64,000 nt of DNA from an uncultured Treponema sp. (GCA_937877515.1 CALFIX010000031.1:1-64000), one strand, 5' to 3'. Shown: positions 51,718 through 60,195, numbered from the stretch's first letter. The notes: generated by a model not told the origin, from the letters alone. Translations and numbers: made by a program.

Positions 51718-51742
51718 ATGACAAAAAATGTAAATTTGTCAT
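51718..51742. promoter_or_regulatory. Perfect inverted repeat upstream of bioY (operator candidate)
   Basis: ATGACAAA (51718-51725) and TTTGTCAT (51735-51742) form 8-bp perfect arms around 9 bases. It ends 8 bases before the -35 box of the bioY promoter. It is not the BirA operator core (TTGTAAACC) and I cannot name the regulator. Confidence 0.55.
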
Positions 51743-51750
51743 AAAATTTA

Positions 51751-51779
51751 TTGACACAACATTTTTATGAAATTATACT
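51751..51779 (+). promoter_or_regulatory. Near-consensus promoter of the biotin transporter operon
   Basis: TTGACA (51751-51756) and TATACT (51774-51779) are 17 bases apart. The leader of about 35 bases carries the GAGG ribosome site before the bioY ATG at 51823. Confidence 0.8.
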
Positions 51780-51822
51780 CAAAGTGCACGCGAAAAAATA
51801 ATTAAAAAAAAAGAGGTAAAAA

Positions 51823-52470
51823 ATGAAGGATAGAAGCTTTAGAATGATTTTACGAAGCACATTTACAGCTGTTTTTGCAGCCATAATATGTGTCGGATGC
51901 CTTGTTGCAATTCCAACCCCTGGAGGAGTTCCAATTGCGGTTCAAAACATGTTCTGCATTCTTGCAGGCGGAATTTTAGGCGGAATTCAAGGAGCGGGAG
52001 CCGTAGGTCTTTTTATGATTTTAGGTGCAATAGGACTTCCCGTTTTTGCAGGCGCACACGGCGGAATGGCCTGCCTTATCGGTCCCACAGGCGGTTATAT
52101 ATGGGGTTATTTTTTAGCAGCTTTAGCCATAGGACTGATTTTAGGAACACCTCACACATTTGAAAAAAAATTTAACATCATGATGTGGCTAAAAATTGCT
52201 ATTGCAGCACTTCTTGCTTACGTTATAGTTTATGTTCCCGGCATTCCATGGTTTATACACGTTATGAAGGAACAGGGTAAGGATGTAAATTTTGCGAAAG
52301 CACTGAGTTGGACATGCATTCCTTTTATTCCCGGAGATTTAATAAAGCTCTTTATTACAATTCCGCTTGTAGCTGTTTTACGCCCCATTGCAGCAAGATA
52401 CCTTTACCCAAATGACAAAAAGGAAGAAGAAGAACTTTTAAATTCTCTAAAAAACAATAATGAGAATTAA
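51823..52470 (+). CDS. bioY: BioY biotin-binding S component of an ECF transporter
   Basis: A 215-residue membrane protein with six hydrophobic helices. Family motifs are IPTPGGVPIAVQNMFCILAG (residues 29-48), GAIGLPVFAGAHGGMACLIG and PTGGYIWGYFLAALAIGLIL, as in BioY. It binds biotin for uptake together with the ATPase and T component encoded next. The last 15 residues are acidic. GAGG precedes the ATG. With the following two genes, the set bioY-bioM-bioN is complete, so the transporter is probably dedicated to biotin. Confidence 0.95.
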   Translation: MKDRSFRMILRSTFTAVFAAIICVGCLVAIPTPGGVPIAVQNMFCILAGGILGGIQGAGAVGLFMILGAIGLPVFAGAHGGMACLIGPTGGYIWGYFLAALAIGLILGTPHTFEKKFNIMMWLKIAIAALLAYVIVYVPGIPWFIHVMKEQGKDVNFAKALSWTCIPFIPGDLIKLFITIPLVAVLRPIAARYLYPNDKKEEEELLNSLKNNNEN

Positions 52471-52472
52471 AA

Positions 52473-53213
52473 ATGCAGGACGCAATAAGACTTTCCAACG
52501 TTTATAAAATATTTTCACCTCAGACAGAAGGTGCAAAACCTTTAGTTGCACTGAACAACGTTTCTTTTACAATAAGCGAAGGAAGTCTTACTGTAATTGC
52601 AGGCTCAAACGGATCCGGAAAAAGCGTTTTGATGCAAATAATTTCCGGTCTTATAGAAAAGTCTGATGGAGAAGTTTACACATCTTCCAAGCCGGGTCTT
52701 ATTTTTCAGGAAGCGGCTGCTCAAATTCTAGGCGACACTCCTAGAGAAGATGTAGAAGTTGGTCCTAAAAACATGGGGCTATCAAAAAAAGATGCAGCTG
52801 TTGTAAGTCAGAAAGCACTGGAAAAAGTTTCCCTGCTGCATAAGGCAGACTACCCTGCTGATTTTTTGTCCGGCGGAGAAAAAAGACGACTTTCCGTCGC
52901 ATCAATATGTGCAATGGAAAAAAACATAATTATCTTTGATGAACCGTATGCAAATCTTGACTATCCTGGCATAAAAGATGTGAATGCCCTCATAAAGGAA
53001 CTTCATGAAAGTGGCAAAACTATATTGATTCTCTCTCATGAGCTAGAAAAATGTCTCGGACTTTCTGACCACTTTATAGTTTTAAGACAGGGTGAACTTG
53101 TATTTGACGGCACCCCTGAAGAAGCATTAAAGAAACATGCTAAAGATTTTTCTCTATGGGCTTTGCATAATCCTTTGACGTCCTATAACTTGCTAAGTGA
53201 TTTAGTGTGGTAA
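52473..53213 (+). CDS. bioM: BioM-type ECF transporter ATPase
   Basis: A 246-residue ABC ATPase. Walker A is VIAGSNGSGKSVLMQIISGL, the Q loop lies in GLIFQEAAAQILGDT, the ABC signature is FLSGGEKRRLSVASICAMEK, and Walker B is NIIIFDEPYANLDYPG, followed by the H loop (ILSHELEKCLGL). It energises biotin uptake. There is a 2 bp gap after bioY. A second ATPase is absent, as in systems with a single ATPase (BioM or EcfA homodimer). Confidence 0.92.
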   Translation: MQDAIRLSNVYKIFSPQTEGAKPLVALNNVSFTISEGSLTVIAGSNGSGKSVLMQIISGLIEKSDGEVYTSSKPGLIFQEAAAQILGDTPREDVEVGPKNMGLSKKDAAVVSQKALEKVSLLHKADYPADFLSGGEKRRLSVASICAMEKNIIIFDEPYANLDYPGIKDVNALIKELHESGKTILILSHELEKCLGLSDHFIVLRQGELVFDGTPEEALKKHAKDFSLWALHNPLTSYNLLSDLVW

Positions 53214-53219
53214 TAAAAC

Positions 53220-53888
53220 ATGCACGGAAGCTTTTTTCATTACAGTACAGGAAATTCTTTTTTACACAGGCTTCACCCGAGTATAAAAATAATACTAATG
53301 ATTTCTCTTGCAATAGGAGCCTTTTATGTTCCACCCCTTGTTGCCTTAGCAGTTTACGTTTTTCTAATAATTTTCTCTTTAGCATTTTTAAGACTTTCTC
53401 CAAAGGAAATTTTAAAAGACAACTTTCCTGCTTTAAGTTATGCAGCTTTACTTTACGCAATAAGCATTTTCCTAAATGCAATAAATTTTTTTAAATTCTT
53501 CCCAAACGAAAATATTTTAAAAGAAGCCCTGAAAATATTTATACCCAGAACAAGCTATGTACCTTTACTCTTACACCTGGCCCTTTCTCTGGAACTGACT
53601 TCCGTATTTTTTAAGACCACAAGCGTCATGCAGTTTAACTACGGGTTTAGGTCAATTGAACATTTTTTTACTCGCAAAGAAAGAACTCCTCTGGCAGACG
53701 AACTGTCTTTAACGCTTACATTCATTCCTCGACTAACAGACTTCTGGCTTTCTCTGAACCTTGCATGGAAAGCAAGAGGCGGAAAAGATTCTCCGGAAAA
53801 GATTTTAAAACTTACTCCTGCCCTATTTAAATTTAGCATGAACGAAGCCTACACAAAGGCAATGGCAAAGGAAAACCGGGAGCCGTAA
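53220..53888 (+). CDS. bioN: BioN-type ECF transporter transmembrane (T) component
   Basis: A 222-residue membrane protein starting MHGSFFHYSTGNSFLHRLHP, with PSIKIILMISLAIGAFYVPP close to the family start and four to five helices. The coupling helix motif that binds the ATPase includes the Ala-Arg-Gly signature in LAWKARGGKDSPEKILKLTP. It follows bioM by 6 bp. The protein connects the S component BioY with the ATPase. Its assignment to biotin rests on the operon. Confidence 0.9.
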   Translation: MHGSFFHYSTGNSFLHRLHPSIKIILMISLAIGAFYVPPLVALAVYVFLIIFSLAFLRLSPKEILKDNFPALSYAALLYAISIFLNAINFFKFFPNENILKEALKIFIPRTSYVPLLLHLALSLELTSVFFKTTSVMQFNYGFRSIEHFFTRKERTPLADELSLTLTFIPRLTDFWLSLNLAWKARGGKDSPEKILKLTPALFKFSMNEAYTKAMAKENREP

Positions 53889-53908
53889 ATTAAAAGAAAC
53901 TCTAAAAC

Positions 53909-53938
53909 TTGACGGATTACTCTTAATGACATTATAAT
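53909..53938 (+). promoter_or_regulatory. Sigma70-like promoter of the ankyrin protein gene
   Basis: TTGACG (53909-53914) and the consensus TATAAT (53933-53938) lie 18 bases apart. The ATG follows after 9 bases and no ribosome site is seen, so the transcript is probably almost leaderless. Confidence 0.65.
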
Positions 53939-53947
53939 CTTTCATAT

Positions 53948-55663
53948 ATGAATAACACCCGTTTTGACCTACGCAAAAAATCTTATGCAATTTTTGTTTT
54001 AGCATTTTTTGTTTTTACCATACCTGCATTTTCTGCAAAAAAAGAAAAAATTGATTGGGAACTTCTTGCAAAGGAAGGAACTGCAAAAGAAATTCAGGAC
54101 GCATTTAAAAAGACTTCCAGCCTGAACACACAGGTTTTTGGCACAGAAAGAGAAACTTTTCTAATGCTTGTTTTAGAAAATGACCGCGAATTGGAAATTG
54201 TAAATATATGTTTAACGGCAGAATCAAATATAAAAGCAAGGGACAGTTCTAAAAAAACGCCTATAATGTATGCCGCAGAATATACTTCATATCCAGAAGT
54301 TTTAGACACGTTAATTACAAGTGGTACTGTATTAGGCATAGGAATTAAAGCCCGTATAAACGTTAAGGATGACTTTGGAAAGACGCCTTTTGATTATGCG
54401 CTAAAAAACAAAAAATGCAACACCTATGAAATACTTTCCAAGTACGCAAAAGACCCTGCAAGTGAAAGCAAAGTCTCTGAAGAGGCATCCTCAAAAACAA
54501 AAGAAAAAGCAGAAGAAACTAAAAGTTCAAAAAATGAAACAAAAAAGAAAAGCTCTAAAAAAGAAAAATCAACTGCAACAGAAGGAACTGTTGTTTCAGA
54601 ATTTATTCCCTACGATGAACAAACAGAAACTAAAGCTAAGGACTCCCTGCAAGAAGGTTTAATAAACCTTCAGACAGAAAGCACACTTACTCCAGAAAAA
54701 GCAGCCGGCAGCTCACCTGAACAAGCTTCTGACAGAGAACCTGTTTCTCTTGAACAGGACGAAGTTCCTCCAAGGGTATCCATAGCACAGAGTTCTTCTC
54801 AGGAAAATACAGCTCCACAAAAGGAGGCAGCCGTCATTGTTCTTCCTGCGCAGGAAGAAGAGCCTGAAGAAGAAGTTAAAACTCCACCTTTAGAAGAAAT
54901 TTTTAACTCTCAAAGTTCACCGCAGAAAAGCACTGCAGAAGCTTCTCAAATAAAGCCTTATTCGCAGACCTATCTTTTTGACTTTGTAGAAGAAAGCGAA
55001 GAAGATCTTCAGGAAGAAAACACAGCAAAAACTTACATAGAAAACCCAGATTACGCAGACGAAAACGGTGTAACGCTTCTAATGAAAGCTGCAAAAGCCG
55101 GTAATGACTGGGACGTACAGAACCTTCTGGAAAGCGGAGCAAATGTTCAGACCCGTGACAAGGATGGCTGGAGCGCGCTTATGTATGCAGTCCGCTACCA
55201 AAACAGCGTTCAGCTTGTAAACATGCTTATAAAAAACGGTGCCCATATACGTGTAAGAAACAAATACAATGCAACGCCTCTCTTACTTGCCGCAGACTAT
55301 TCTCAGAATCCGCAAATTATTTCCCTGCTTCTTACTAACCGTTCTGCAAGCGAAGATGAAGTTTTCAGGGCATTTGTCATGGCATTAACTAGCAATGCAG
55401 GAAGCGATCATGTTCAGGTAGCAAAAGTAAAGCTCTTCTTAGATATGGGAGTTCCAGTAAACCGAATGTGGAAGGGAGAAACCCCATTAATGTATGCTTC
55501 CCAGTATTCAGCTTCAACGGCAGTCATAAAATTGCTGCTGGAAAACGGAGCAAAGACAAGCATAAAAGATGCAGAAGGGAAAACAGCTTTCGACTATGCA
55601 AAACTCAATTCAAAGCTGCCACATGATGACACATTTTGGGCGCTGAATTCCAGTTCAAGGTAA
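53948..55663 (+). CDS. Secreted ankyrin-repeat protein with charged linker
   Basis: A 571-residue protein with a signal peptide (YAIFVLAFFVFTIPAFSAKK, about residues 13-32). Ankyrin repeats lie in an N-terminal block (about 60-165; RDSSKKTPIMYAAEYTSYPE) and a C-terminal block (about 365-565), for example DENGVTLLMKAAKAGNDWDV, DKDGWSALMYAVRYQNSVQL and MWKGETPLMYASQYSAS. They are separated by a Lys/Glu/Ser-rich linker of about 190 residues (165-360), likely disordered. Such proteins mediate protein-protein contacts; the target is unknown. Codon use looks like its neighbours. Confidence 0.85.
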   Translation: MNNTRFDLRKKSYAIFVLAFFVFTIPAFSAKKEKIDWELLAKEGTAKEIQDAFKKTSSLNTQVFGTERETFLMLVLENDRELEIVNICLTAESNIKARDSSKKTPIMYAAEYTSYPEVLDTLITSGTVLGIGIKARINVKDDFGKTPFDYALKNKKCNTYEILSKYAKDPASESKVSEEASSKTKEKAEETKSSKNETKKKSSKKEKSTATEGTVVSEFIPYDEQTETKAKDSLQEGLINLQTESTLTPEKAAGSSPEQASDREPVSLEQDEVPPRVSIAQSSSQENTAPQKEAAVIVLPAQEEEPEEEVKTPPLEEIFNSQSSPQKSTAEASQIKPYSQTYLFDFVEESEEDLQEENTAKTYIENPDYADENGVTLLMKAAKAGNDWDVQNLLESGANVQTRDKDGWSALMYAVRYQNSVQLVNMLIKNGAHIRVRNKYNATPLLLAADYSQNPQIISLLLTNRSASEDEVFRAFVMALTSNAGSDHVQVAKVKLFLDMGVPVNRMWKGETPLMYASQYSASTAVIKLLLENGAKTSIKDAEGKTAFDYAKLNSKLPHDDTFWALNSSSR

Positions 55664-55668
55664 AAAAA

Positions 55669-56244
55669 ATGCGTATTACAGGCGGAAAACTAAAAGGCAG
55701 ATACACAGAAGTTCCAGATGGCTCCATGGCAATTAGGCCGGCTATGGACAGAATGAGAGAGTCAATTTTTGACATTCTGGAACCTAAGATTAAAGATAAA
55801 TCTTTTTTAGATTTATTTTCCGGCTCGGGAACAATAGCTTTAGAAGCTGTTAGCCATGGAGCAGCAGAAGTAAGCCTCTGTGAAATGGACAAAAAAAAAG
55901 CCAGAACCGTTCTAAAAAATGTGTCCATGGCAGAAGAAGTGGGAGTCAGAATAGACTGTCACTTTATGGCGGTTGAGCTTTTCCTAAAAAGATGCAAAAA
56001 GAAGTACGATTTTATTTTTTTAGACCCGCCTTTTCCTTATAGGTTCAGACAAGAGCTTTTGGAAACAATAAGCAGACGAAATCTCTTAAAAGAAAACGGA
56101 ACCGTAATGATACACTACCCCGCAGAAGATGTATTGCCCGAAAAAATAGAAAATCTTGAGCTTAAAGATAAAAGGCTTTATGGCCGCTCTATAGTAAATT
56201 TTTACATGCAAAAAAATTCTAATTCAAAGGACGAAATTGAATAA
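55669..56244 (+). CDS. rsmD: 16S rRNA (guanine966-N2)-methyltransferase
   Basis: A 191-residue SAM enzyme. It starts MRITGGKLKGRYTEVPDGSM, the family hallmark, then IRPAMDRMRESIFDILEPKI. The SAM site is FLDLFSGSGTIALEAVSHGA and the catalytic DPPF motif is FIFLDPPFPYRFRQELLETI (usual NPPY or DPPY). An ATG at 55669 after the ankyrin stop is preferred to one at 55636, because it matches the conserved N-terminus. AAGG is 8 bases upstream. The stop lies before a promoter at 56287. Confidence 0.93.
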   Translation: MRITGGKLKGRYTEVPDGSMAIRPAMDRMRESIFDILEPKIKDKSFLDLFSGSGTIALEAVSHGAAEVSLCEMDKKKARTVLKNVSMAEEVGVRIDCHFMAVELFLKRCKKKYDFIFLDPPFPYRFRQELLETISRRNLLKENGTVMIHYPAEDVLPEKIENLELKDKRLYGRSIVNFYMQKNSNSKDEIE

Positions 56245-56286
56245 GTTGAATATTTAAATTAAAAAAATACAAAAAAATGGTTTAAC

Positions 56287-56314
56287 TTGACAAATGAAAA
56301 TTTTAATATAAAAT
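56287..56314 (+). promoter_or_regulatory. Sigma70-like promoter of the 56341 operon
   Basis: TTGACA (56287-56292) and TAAAAT (56309-56314), 16 bases apart, are in an AT-rich gap. AAGG lies 6 bases before the ATG at 56341. Confidence 0.6.
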
Positions 56315-56340
56315 TAAATTAAACCTAAGTAAGGTACGTA

Positions 56341-56685
56341 ATGAACGATGATTTAAAAAAACAGATTGACAGTAAACAGGGACAGGAAGGTTTTATAAAA
56401 GTTACTGACAGCCCTGTTAAAGGTCTTTCCGACCCACAAAAAGTTGCCCTCAACAGGAAAGCGAATGCATTGTTTAACGAGGGCAAGACAGAAATGGCAG
56501 AACGCATTTTCATTACAACAGGTTATTCAGATGGACTTACGCGTGTTGCAGACCGTTATGTTCAAAAGAATGAATATATTCATGCATTAAAGCTCTATAC
56601 TCTTGCACACAACAAGAGAAAGAGTGAACCGGTTATAGAAAAAATGGCGGGAATAGTTTCCCTAATGTTAAAAAGTGAGGATTAA
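56341..56685 (+). CDS. Small helical protein, function unknown, partner of the TPR gene
   Basis: A 114-residue hydrophilic protein. The C-terminal half (ALNRKANALFNEGKTEMAER, then YIHALKLYTLAHNKRKSEPV) is TPR-like and helical, while the first 40 residues are charged. No membrane helix or signal peptide is seen. The gene is followed by the 393-residue TPR gene after 2 bp, so both probably act in one process. I do not recognise a named family; treponemes carry a similar pair. Confidence 0.75.
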   Translation: MNDDLKKQIDSKQGQEGFIKVTDSPVKGLSDPQKVALNRKANALFNEGKTEMAERIFITTGYSDGLTRVADRYVQKNEYIHALKLYTLAHNKRKSEPVIEKMAGIVSLMLKSED

Positions 56686-56687
56686 AA

Positions 56688-57869
56688 ATGAGTGATGCAA
56701 TTTTTGAAAAAGCTGCAGATTTTACATTTGATGCACCTTTGGAAAATGATTTTTCATTAGACCCGAAAGAAGAAGATGGAGTTGCTTCTGAAATAAGTGA
56801 ACTTTCAAAAAAAGGTTATGCTCTTCTTAAGGAAAACAGAATTCAAGACGCAAAAGATACGTTTAAGCAGATTTTAGACATTGAAGATAACAATAATTAT
56901 GCATTAGTAGGTCTTGGCGACAGCGAAAGAAAACAGGGGCATTTCAGAGATGCTGTTAACTATTATGAAAAATGCCTTTCATGCCATCCAGGAAACAATT
57001 ATGCGCTCTTTGGACTTGCAGACTGCTATAAAGCACTGAATCAGTATCATAAAGCTATAGATATCTGGGAACAGTATCTTGTTCATGATGACAGAAACAT
57101 TACAGTTCTTACACGTGTTGCAGATGCATACAGAAAAATCCGTGATTTTAAAAAGAGCAAGCAGCTTTACTTACAGGTTTTAGAGATGGAAGAAAACAAT
57201 CCTTATGCTTTAATCGGGCTTGGACACCTCCACTATGACTTTAAGGAATACCGTGATGCACTTTACTATTGGACAAGAATGTTTGATGTAAATCCTCAAG
57301 ATGTAGACATTAGAGTTCTTACTTCCATTGGTAACTGCCACAGAAAATTAAAGACTTTTGACAGAGGTCTTGAATACTTTGAAAGGGCGCTGGAAATGGA
57401 TCCTAAAAACTTCTATGCCCTCTTTGGAATGGCAGACTGTTACCGCGGTATGAATCAGCAGTTCCGCTCAATAGAATATTGGAACAAAATATTAGAAATT
57501 GACCCTAACAACAAAGTAATTTTAACACGTGCAGGCGATGCTTACAGAAACACAGGCGACTACAAAACAGCTGCCTCTTACTATAACCATGCAATGGATA
57601 TAGATTTTGACATTTATGCAGCATTAGGATTAGCCCTTATCTGTAAAGGAGAAGGAAAATACGAAGAAGCCGTAGAACGCCTTTCCAACCTTATCAGAAA
57701 TGACGAAAAAAATTACAGGCTTTACATAGACTTAGCAGACTGCTATCTGCGCATGAATCAAAAGCAAAAAGCTATAGACACATTGAAATCTTTCCAAAAA
57801 CAAGGTATAAGAAGTCAGGCTATAAGCGAAATGCTGGAAAAACTAGAATTCAACAAACCTGTTTACTAA
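56688..57869 (+). CDS. TPR-repeat protein with about nine repeats
   Basis: A 393-residue cytoplasmic protein that is almost entirely tetratricopeptide repeats, for example NYALVGLGDSERKQGHFRDA, NPYALIGLGHLHYDFKEYRD and NFYALFGMADCYRGMNQQFR. A charged 45-residue N-terminus precedes the first repeat. The repeats form a superhelical protein-binding surface. GAGG precedes the ATG. The partner is probably the adjacent small protein; its job is unknown. Confidence 0.85.
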   Translation: MSDAIFEKAADFTFDAPLENDFSLDPKEEDGVASEISELSKKGYALLKENRIQDAKDTFKQILDIEDNNNYALVGLGDSERKQGHFRDAVNYYEKCLSCHPGNNYALFGLADCYKALNQYHKAIDIWEQYLVHDDRNITVLTRVADAYRKIRDFKKSKQLYLQVLEMEENNPYALIGLGHLHYDFKEYRDALYYWTRMFDVNPQDVDIRVLTSIGNCHRKLKTFDRGLEYFERALEMDPKNFYALFGMADCYRGMNQQFRSIEYWNKILEIDPNNKVILTRAGDAYRNTGDYKTAASYYNHAMDIDFDIYAALGLALICKGEGKYEEAVERLSNLIRNDEKNYRLYIDLADCYLRMNQKQKAIDTLKSFQKQGIRSQAISEMLEKLEFNKPVY

Positions 57870-57911
57870 TGTTAAATTGCATTTTGAAGTAGCCACATTA
57901 CAGGAAACATT

Positions 57912-58937
57912 ATGCAGGAAAAAATATCCATTGTCTCTCTTTTACCGGAAGAAATTTCTAGTGCCTTAAATTTGTCGCCAGCTTTTAGAGGTAAGCAGAT
58001 TTTTAAATGGATTTCTAAAGGCGTACAAAGCTTTGATGAGATGACAAACATAGACAAGGCAACCAGAGAACTATTAAAAGAAAAAGCTACGCTTCGCACG
58101 TCAAAAGTTTCTCAGGTTTTAAAAGACCCGGACGGAACCATAAAGCTTCAAATCACCCTTTTCGACAACCTTGCAATTGAAACAGTTTTACTTACAGACA
58201 AAGAAGGAAGAAAAACAGCTTGTGTAAGCTCTCAGGCCGGCTGTGCCATGGGATGTGCTTTTTGCCAGACTGGCCAGTTAGGACTTGCAAGAAATCTTAC
58301 AGCCGGAGAAATCATAGAAGAATTCTTTTACATGGAAAAAGAAGCAGGAACACTGGACAACATTGTATTTATGGGCATGGGAGAACCCATGCAGAATCTA
58401 AAAGAAATCAGAAAAGCTCTGGACGTCTTAACTCACAAAGAAGGCAGGGCTTTAAGTTCCAGGCGCATTACGCTTAGCACAAGTGGACTTACGAAAGGAA
58501 TTTATGATCTGGCAGACAACGGACCTGGCCTGCGCCTTGCAGTTTCTCTAACAACAGCAGATTCAGAACTGAGAGAAAGTTTAATGCCTGTTACAAAAGG
58601 GAATCCCCTCCCAGAACTAAAAAAAGCCATAGCCTACTATATAAAAAAAACAGGTAAAAGAGTAACATTAGAGGCTGCCCTGCTTTCCGGACAGAATACA
58701 AGCGAGCAAAGTGCAAAACGCATGGTAGAATTTGCAAAAGGCTTAGACGTATACATAAACTTAATTCCATGGAACCCTGTTCCCGGCTTAGATTTTAAAA
58801 CTCCTTCGAGCTCTGAATGTAAGTTCTTTATACAGTACCTTGAAAAAAACGGTCTTAATGTAAATTTAAGAACAAGACGAGGCACAAAAATAGGTGGTGC
58901 TTGTGGTCAATTAGGAAGAACAAAAGAAAAAATTTAA
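57912..58937 (+). CDS. rlmN: Dual-specificity rRNA/tRNA adenine-C2 methyltransferase RlmN
   Basis: A 341-residue radical SAM enzyme that methylates C2 of A2503 in 23S rRNA and A37 in tRNAs. The [4Fe-4S]-binding CxxxCxxC is CAMGCAFCQTGQLGLARNLT (about residues 114-121). GMGEPMQNLKEIRKALDVLT is diagnostic. The second catalytic Cys lies in the C-terminal motif GGACGQLGRTK (about 333). All essential residues are present. The gene has its own weak ribosome site. Its stop is followed by a hairpin-promoter region. Confidence 0.95.
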   Translation: MQEKISIVSLLPEEISSALNLSPAFRGKQIFKWISKGVQSFDEMTNIDKATRELLKEKATLRTSKVSQVLKDPDGTIKLQITLFDNLAIETVLLTDKEGRKTACVSSQAGCAMGCAFCQTGQLGLARNLTAGEIIEEFFYMEKEAGTLDNIVFMGMGEPMQNLKEIRKALDVLTHKEGRALSSRRITLSTSGLTKGIYDLADNGPGLRLAVSLTTADSELRESLMPVTKGNPLPELKKAIAYYIKKTGKRVTLEAALLSGQNTSEQSAKRMVEFAKGLDVYINLIPWNPVPGLDFKTPSSSECKFFIQYLEKNGLNVNLRTRRGTKIGGACGQLGRTKEKI

Positions 58938-58946
58938 GAAAATATC

Positions 58947-58984
58947 TTGAAACTTTTCTTGTATTTCCTTAAAATACAAGAAAA
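58947..58984 (+). promoter_or_regulatory. Promoter with overlapping 13-bp palindrome upstream of the HMA-like gene
   Basis: TTGAAA (58947-58952) and TAAAAT (58970-58975) are 17 bases apart. A perfect inverted repeat, TTTTCTTGTATTT (58954-58966) and AAATACAAGAAAA (58972-58984), surrounds a 5-base loop and covers the -10 box. It is either an operator or a hairpin in the leader; no T-tract follows, so it is not a typical terminator for rlmN. Confidence 0.65.
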
Positions 58985-59006
58985 TCTTATCCAGTAGGAG
59001 ATCCAA

Positions 59007-59216
59007 ATGCAAAAGAAGATTTACGTTGTTGGCATGGATGATGCCGAAACTGCTGCAAAAGTAGACGCAGCTTGTAAAGCTGTTGCAGGAGTTACAAGCG
59101 TTACTTCTAGTGCAGAAAAATGTCAGGTAATGGTAGACTTTGACGAAGGAACTGCTGGAATAGAAGATGCCATAAACGCAGCCATTGCTTCTGCAGGTGT
59201 TACAACTTTAGGCTGA
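59007..59216 (+). CDS. Small HMA-like (heavy-metal-associated fold) protein without CxxC
   Basis: A 69-residue protein, MQKKIYVVGMDDAETAAKVD onward, with beta-alpha-beta-beta-alpha-beta pattern and GVTSVTSSAEKCQVMVDFDE, like HMA domains of copper chaperones. The metal-binding GMTCxxC loop is GMDDAET here, so metal binding by that site is lost; one Cys remains at residue 28 and one at about 47. AGGAG lies 6 bases before the ATG. It shares a transcript with the dehydrogenase after an 18 bp gap. The palindrome over its promoter suggests specific control. The function is unknown. Confidence 0.8.
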   Translation: MQKKIYVVGMDDAETAAKVDAACKAVAGVTSVTSSAEKCQVMVDFDEGTAGIEDAINAAIASAGVTTLG

Positions 59217-59234
59217 TTTCTTCCCTCAAAAAAA

Positions 59235-60185
59235 ATGAAAATCACTGTCTTAGATGGAAATGCACTTAACCCGGGAGATTTAGACTGGTCTTCCTTAGAA
59301 GAGTTTGGTTCTTATAAGGTTTTTCCTCGTACACAAAAAGAAGATGTCGTATCCCGCATTGCAGACTCCGATGCAATTCTCCTAAACAAAATTTCTATTA
59401 CAGAAGAAGTATTATCAGCCTGCCCTAACCTAAAATATATTGGAGTTCAGGCAACAGGCTACAACGTCATAGACCTGGAGGCATGCCGTAAACACAATGT
59501 AACGGTAACAAATGTTCCCTCCTATAGCACTGCCGGTGTTGCTCAACTAACATTTGCCTTTATAAGTGAAGCCGCCTGCAGAATAAGGGCGCACTCAGAA
59601 AGCGTAATGAATGGCGACTGGATAAAATGTCCTGATTTCTGCTATCAGAAAGCACCGCTCACAGAATTGGAAGGAAAAACTTTAGGCATATTTGGGTACG
59701 GAAGCATAGGAAAAAAAGTTGCAGCAATTGCAGAAGCTTACGGAATGAACATTCTTACAACAACAAGAACCGTAAAGGAAGACACGCCTAATCCCGTTAC
59801 ATTTGAAACTCTTTTAAGCGAAAGTGACATACTTACACTTCACGCACCCCTAACAGAAAAAACAAAAGGAATAATAAACATTTCTACCCTAAGCAAAATG
59901 AAAAAATCAGCGTGGCTTATAAATACGGCAAGAGGTGCCTTTGTAAACGAAAAAGAACTTGCAGAAGCATTAAAAAATAACATAATAGCTTTTTATGCAG
60001 CAGATGTTATTTCTGAAGAACCCATGCTTAAAGAAAATCCGCTTTTAACCGTTCCAAAAGAAAAAATACTTCTTACACCTCATATTGCATGGGCTGCAAA
60101 AGAAACAAGAGAAAGACTTTTAAAAATAGTTATTGAAAATTTAAGGGGCTGGGTAAATGGAAAACCTCAAAACGTGGTTTCATAA
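59235..60185 (+). CDS. D-2-hydroxyacid dehydrogenase (glycerate dehydrogenase-like)
   Basis: A 316-residue NAD-dependent dehydrogenase. The Rossmann motif is LGIFGYGSIGKKVAAIAEAY (about residue 148), and the catalytic triad is present as Arg (WLINTARGAFVNEKELAEAL), Glu (AADVISEEPMLKENP) and His (ILLTPHIAWAAKETRERLLK). The length and motifs resemble HprA/glycerate and hydroxypyruvate reductases, but the substrate cannot be fixed. There is no ribosome site ahead of the ATG, so it probably depends on coupling with the small HMA-like gene. Confidence 0.88.
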   Translation: MKITVLDGNALNPGDLDWSSLEEFGSYKVFPRTQKEDVVSRIADSDAILLNKISITEEVLSACPNLKYIGVQATGYNVIDLEACRKHNVTVTNVPSYSTAGVAQLTFAFISEAACRIRAHSESVMNGDWIKCPDFCYQKAPLTELEGKTLGIFGYGSIGKKVAAIAEAYGMNILTTTRTVKEDTPNPVTFETLLSESDILTLHAPLTEKTKGIINISTLSKMKKSAWLINTARGAFVNEKELAEALKNNIIAFYAADVISEEPMLKENPLLTVPKEKILLTPHIAWAAKETRERLLKIVIENLRGWVNGKPQNVVS

Positions 60186-60195
60186 GCATAACCAC

